Below, piece after piece: positions 6,387-7,660 of a DNA stretch of 7,660 nucleotides (the first letter of the stretch is position 1; every line of letters starts with the position of its first letter). Made by a program: the position numbers and the translations under genes. A model generated the notes under the pieces. It ran no database searches. It worked only from the letters and a program-made list of their open reading frames with translations, and was not told where the DNA came from. Source of the DNA: Nitrososphaeraceae archaeon (GTDB taxonomy: Archaea > Thermoproteota > Nitrososphaeria > Nitrososphaerales > Nitrosopumilaceae); NCBI GenBank assembly GCA_025922755.1, contig JAICHE010000046.1, forward strand, positions 1 through 7,660. Reading direction: 5' to 3'.

Positions 6387-6402
6387 ATTAGTAATTACTA
6401 AT
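6387..6402. repeat. perfect 16-bp palindrome before ribB, candidate operator
   Basis: ATTAGTAATTACTAAT is a perfect palindrome. With one mismatched pair (6386/6403) it extends to 26 bp, ending in A- and T-runs (6382-6407). A third copy of the half-site TTAGTAA occurs at 6406-6412, directly before the ribB TATA-like box (6415-6421). The position suits a repressor site. The T-run 6402-6407 means it could also terminate ribE transcripts. Confidence 0.55.
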
Positions 6403-6414
6403 TTTTTAGTAAAC

Positions 6415-6421
6415 TTTATAA
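6415..6421 (+). promoter_or_regulatory. TATA-like box for ribB-ribH-arfA
   Basis: TTTATAA is centred about 29 nt before the ATG at 6447, with no Shine-Dalgarno sequence in between. It suggests a near-leaderless start for a three-gene transcript. Confidence 0.55.
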
Positions 6422-6446
6422 TCTGATCCAAGACTAATTTTTCTAC

Positions 6447-7109
6447 ATGTCTTTAGAATCAGGTATACAATCTCTAAAAAGAGGAGAATTTGTTCTTTTG
6501 TTTGATTCAGCCGGACGTGAAAATGAAATTGATATGGTAACTGCTGGAGAATTTGTTACTCCCGAACATGTAGCCCGAATGCGTCAACATGCTGGAGGCC
6601 TACTTTGTATTTCAATTGATAATGATTTTGCAAACGAACTAGGCCTAAGTTACATGCACGATATTCTTGCTGAATCCTCTACAAATAAAGAAATGATTAT
6701 GGGGCTTGCGCCTTATGGTGATAGACCCACATTTTCTATCTACGTAAATCACTACCAGACCTATACGGGAATTACCGACAAAGATCGTGCATTAACCATT
6801 CAAGAAATGGCTAAAATTTTCCATGTGGATAATAAAAAGAAAAAATTTGTATCATCGTTTAAAACACCTGGACATGTCCCATTGTTAATTGCATCTAAAG
6901 GATTATTGAAAACAAGACAAGGTCATACTGAGATGTCAATTTATTTAGCTAAACTTGCTGGCTTAACACCAGTTACTGCTATATGTGAAATGATGGATGC
7001 AGAAACTTACAATGCCTTATCAATAGAAAAAGCAGAAAAATATGCAAAACAAAATGGAATTCCATTAATTGATGGAAAAGAACTTTTAGAATATTCTAAG
7101 GTGAATTAA
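6447..7109 (+). CDS. ribB: 3,4-dihydroxy-2-butanone 4-phosphate synthase
   Basis: The enzyme converts ribulose 5-phosphate to formate and 3,4-dihydroxy-2-butanone 4-phosphate, the four-carbon unit used by RibH. The 220 residues cover a single-domain enzyme, close to the 227-residue Methanocaldococcus protein, with no fused GTP cyclohydrolase II. Visible motifs: the acidic active-site loop RENEIDMV (Glu25, Glu27, Asp29), RMRQHAGGLLC (44-54), TGITDKDRALTI (107-118), FKTPGHVPLL (138-147), and RQGHTEMSIYLAKLAGLTPV with catalytic-type His160, followed by ICEMM with Glu181. The Mg-binding loop is intermediate between the bacterial ENEGD and the methanogen EGETD. The ATG at 6447 follows a TATA-like box at normal leaderless distance and gives the usual N-terminus. 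The stop is three bases before the ribH start, so the two are surely co-transcribed. Confidence 0.96.
   Translation: MSLESGIQSLKRGEFVLLFDSAGRENEIDMVTAGEFVTPEHVARMRQHAGGLLCISIDNDFANELGLSYMHDILAESSTNKEMIMGLAPYGDRPTFSIYVNHYQTYTGITDKDRALTIQEMAKIFHVDNKKKKFVSSFKTPGHVPLLIASKGLLKTRQGHTEMSIYLAKLAGLTPVTAICEMMDAETYNALSIEKAEKYAKQNGIPLIDGKELLEYSKVN
7098..7104 (+). promoter_or_regulatory. Shine-Dalgarno site of ribH
   Basis: AAGGTGA lies eight nt before the TTG at 7113, within the last codons of ribB. It matches the archaeal 16S tail (AGGTGA part) and supports the TTG start. Confidence 0.65.
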
Positions 7110-7112
7110 TTT

Positions 7113-7526
7113 TTGAAAATTGCAGTAGTTGTTTCGGAATTTAATAAAGAAGTGACATCTAGGATGTTATCTGTAGCAGAAGAAAAAGCAAAAAAATTGA
7201 AATTAAAAATAACTCATATTTGTGAAGTTCCTGGATCTTATGATATGCCTATAGTAGTGGATGCTTTGCTACAAAAGAAAAATGTAGATGGAGTGGTAAC
7301 GCTAGGCGCTATAATTAAGGGACAAACAAAACATGATGAAGTAATTGCTCATTCTACTGCTAAAAGCCTGACTGAATTGTCTTTAAAATATCAAAAACCT
7401 GTTTCCCTAGGAATTACTGGTCCGGGAATGCAAGAAAGACATGCATACGCAAGAATCAGACCTGTCGCAGAAAGGGCAGTAGAGGCTGTTGTGAAAATAA
7501 CCAAGGAGATTGAAAAAATAAAATGA
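7113..7526 (+). CDS. ribH: 6,7-dimethyl-8-ribityllumazine synthase
   Basis: RibH condenses 5-amino-6-ribitylaminouracil with the RibB product to form the lumazine used by riboflavin synthase. At 137 residues it matches the archaeal form (141 in Methanocaldococcus MJ0303). Motifs: VSEFNKEVT with the ring-stacking Phe10 and Asn11, CEVPGSYDMP (37-46), and GAIIKGQTKHDEV (65-77) with the catalytic-type His74. LGITGPGMQERHAYARI then replaces the bacterial GVLTTD-type segment; GxxGPGM is the archaeal pattern I recall from MJ0303. The TTG start is chosen because the ORF then begins with the family's first strand (KIAVVVSEFN), has a good Shine-Dalgarno site and lies three bases after ribB. Its TGA overlaps the ATG of the next gene by four bases (ATGA). 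Such proteins assemble into pentamers or hollow 60-mers. Confidence 0.95.
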   Translation: MKIAVVVSEFNKEVTSRMLSVAEEKAKKLKLKITHICEVPGSYDMPIVVDALLQKKNVDGVVTLGAIIKGQTKHDEVIAHSTAKSLTELSLKYQKPVSLGITGPGMQERHAYARIRPVAERAVEAVVKITKEIEKIK

Positions 7527-7660
7527 TTCAGATTAGTATTTTAAAAATAATTGGATATGGGCCATGGACCTTAACTTTGGGTAGCGACAGAGAACATGAA
7601 CTTCAAATGCTACAAGCATCGCTGTATAAAGATCTTCAAAGGCAATTCTCAGAAAAAAAC
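7523..7660 (+). CDS. arfA: GTP cyclohydrolase III (ArfA), N-terminal 46 residues; continues past the window
   Basis: The reading frame begins at the ATG overlapping the ribH stop and runs open to the window end. The first residues, MIQISILKIIGYGPWTLTLG, then REHELQMLQASLYKDLQRQF, closely resemble the start of Methanocaldococcus MJ0145 (MIQI...YGPWT...R..DLQ.LQ..LYADL, from memory). That enzyme hydrolyses GTP to 2-amino-5-formylamino-6-ribosylaminopyrimidinone phosphate. It is the first step of riboflavin and F420 chromophore synthesis in archaea and replaces bacterial RibA. The family has a palm-like fold, with its metal-binding residues beyond the part seen here. An AAGGAGAT (7503-7510) lies 12 nt before the ATG, a little far for ideal spacing; coupling by the ATGA overlap with ribH is likely. 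The identity fits the neighbours very well. Confidence 0.88.
   Translation, partial: MIQISILKIIGYGPWTLTLGSDREHELQMLQASLYKDLQRQFSEKN

Noticed and set aside
6144..6431. Minus-strand ORF across the ribE end and the ribE-ribB gap
   Set aside because: It is antisense to a conserved domain and covers the palindrome and TATA-like region, with no recognisable protein features.

Overview
The window is AT-rich archaeal DNA, most likely from an ammonia-oxidising thaumarchaeon (Nitrososphaerota, Nitrosopumilus-like). The evidence is a tetraether-synthase-type radical SAM protein, an AglB/STT3 oligosaccharyltransferase, a TrmB-family regulator, archaeal-type RibB and RibH, and GTP cyclohydrolase III. TATA-like boxes lie 25-30 nt before most first start codons, and TTG starts are frequent. 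The lineage is inferred from gene content; no rRNA marker is present.

Layout. At the left edge is the 3' part of a YjbQ/UPF0047 gene (1-293, +). It converges with no gap on a 54-residue Cys-rich zinc-ribbon-like gene (294-458, -). Next comes a minus-strand regulator pair: a TrmB-family protein (969-1736) followed after one base by a DtxR-family metalloregulator (509-967). A 115-bp divergent promoter region (1737-1851) holds TATA-like boxes for both directions and an imperfect inverted repeat. To its right, on the plus strand, are the candidate tetraether lipid synthase (1852-3516) and the oligosaccharyltransferase AglB (3585-5726). The right third is a riboflavin block: riboflavin synthase alpha of bacterial type (5782-6366), DHBP synthase RibB (6447-7109), lumazine synthase RibH (7113-7526) and the start of GTP cyclohydrolase III (7523 to the window end).

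How the genes fit together. The middle section concerns the cell envelope: membrane-spanning tetraether lipids and N-glycosylation of surface proteins. The right section gives four steps of flavin synthesis: GTP opening (ArfA), the four-carbon donor (RibB), lumazine formation (RibH) and dismutation to riboflavin (RibE). The pathway looks hybrid, because RibB, RibH and ArfA are archaeal in type while the riboflavin synthase is of the duplicated lumazine-binding bacterial type. ribB-ribH-arfA is tightly packed and looks like one transcript. A perfect 16-bp palindrome sits just before the ribB TATA box.

The points most worth following up are the candidate tetraether synthase beside a divergently transcribed TrmB regulator, the TTAGTAA palindrome cluster before ribB, the apparent Asp-to-Lys change in an AglB metal-binding motif, the mixed metal site of the DtxR protein, and the tiny zinc-ribbon gene. 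I see no tRNA, rRNA, CRISPR array, insertion sequence or intergenic stretch over 300 bases.
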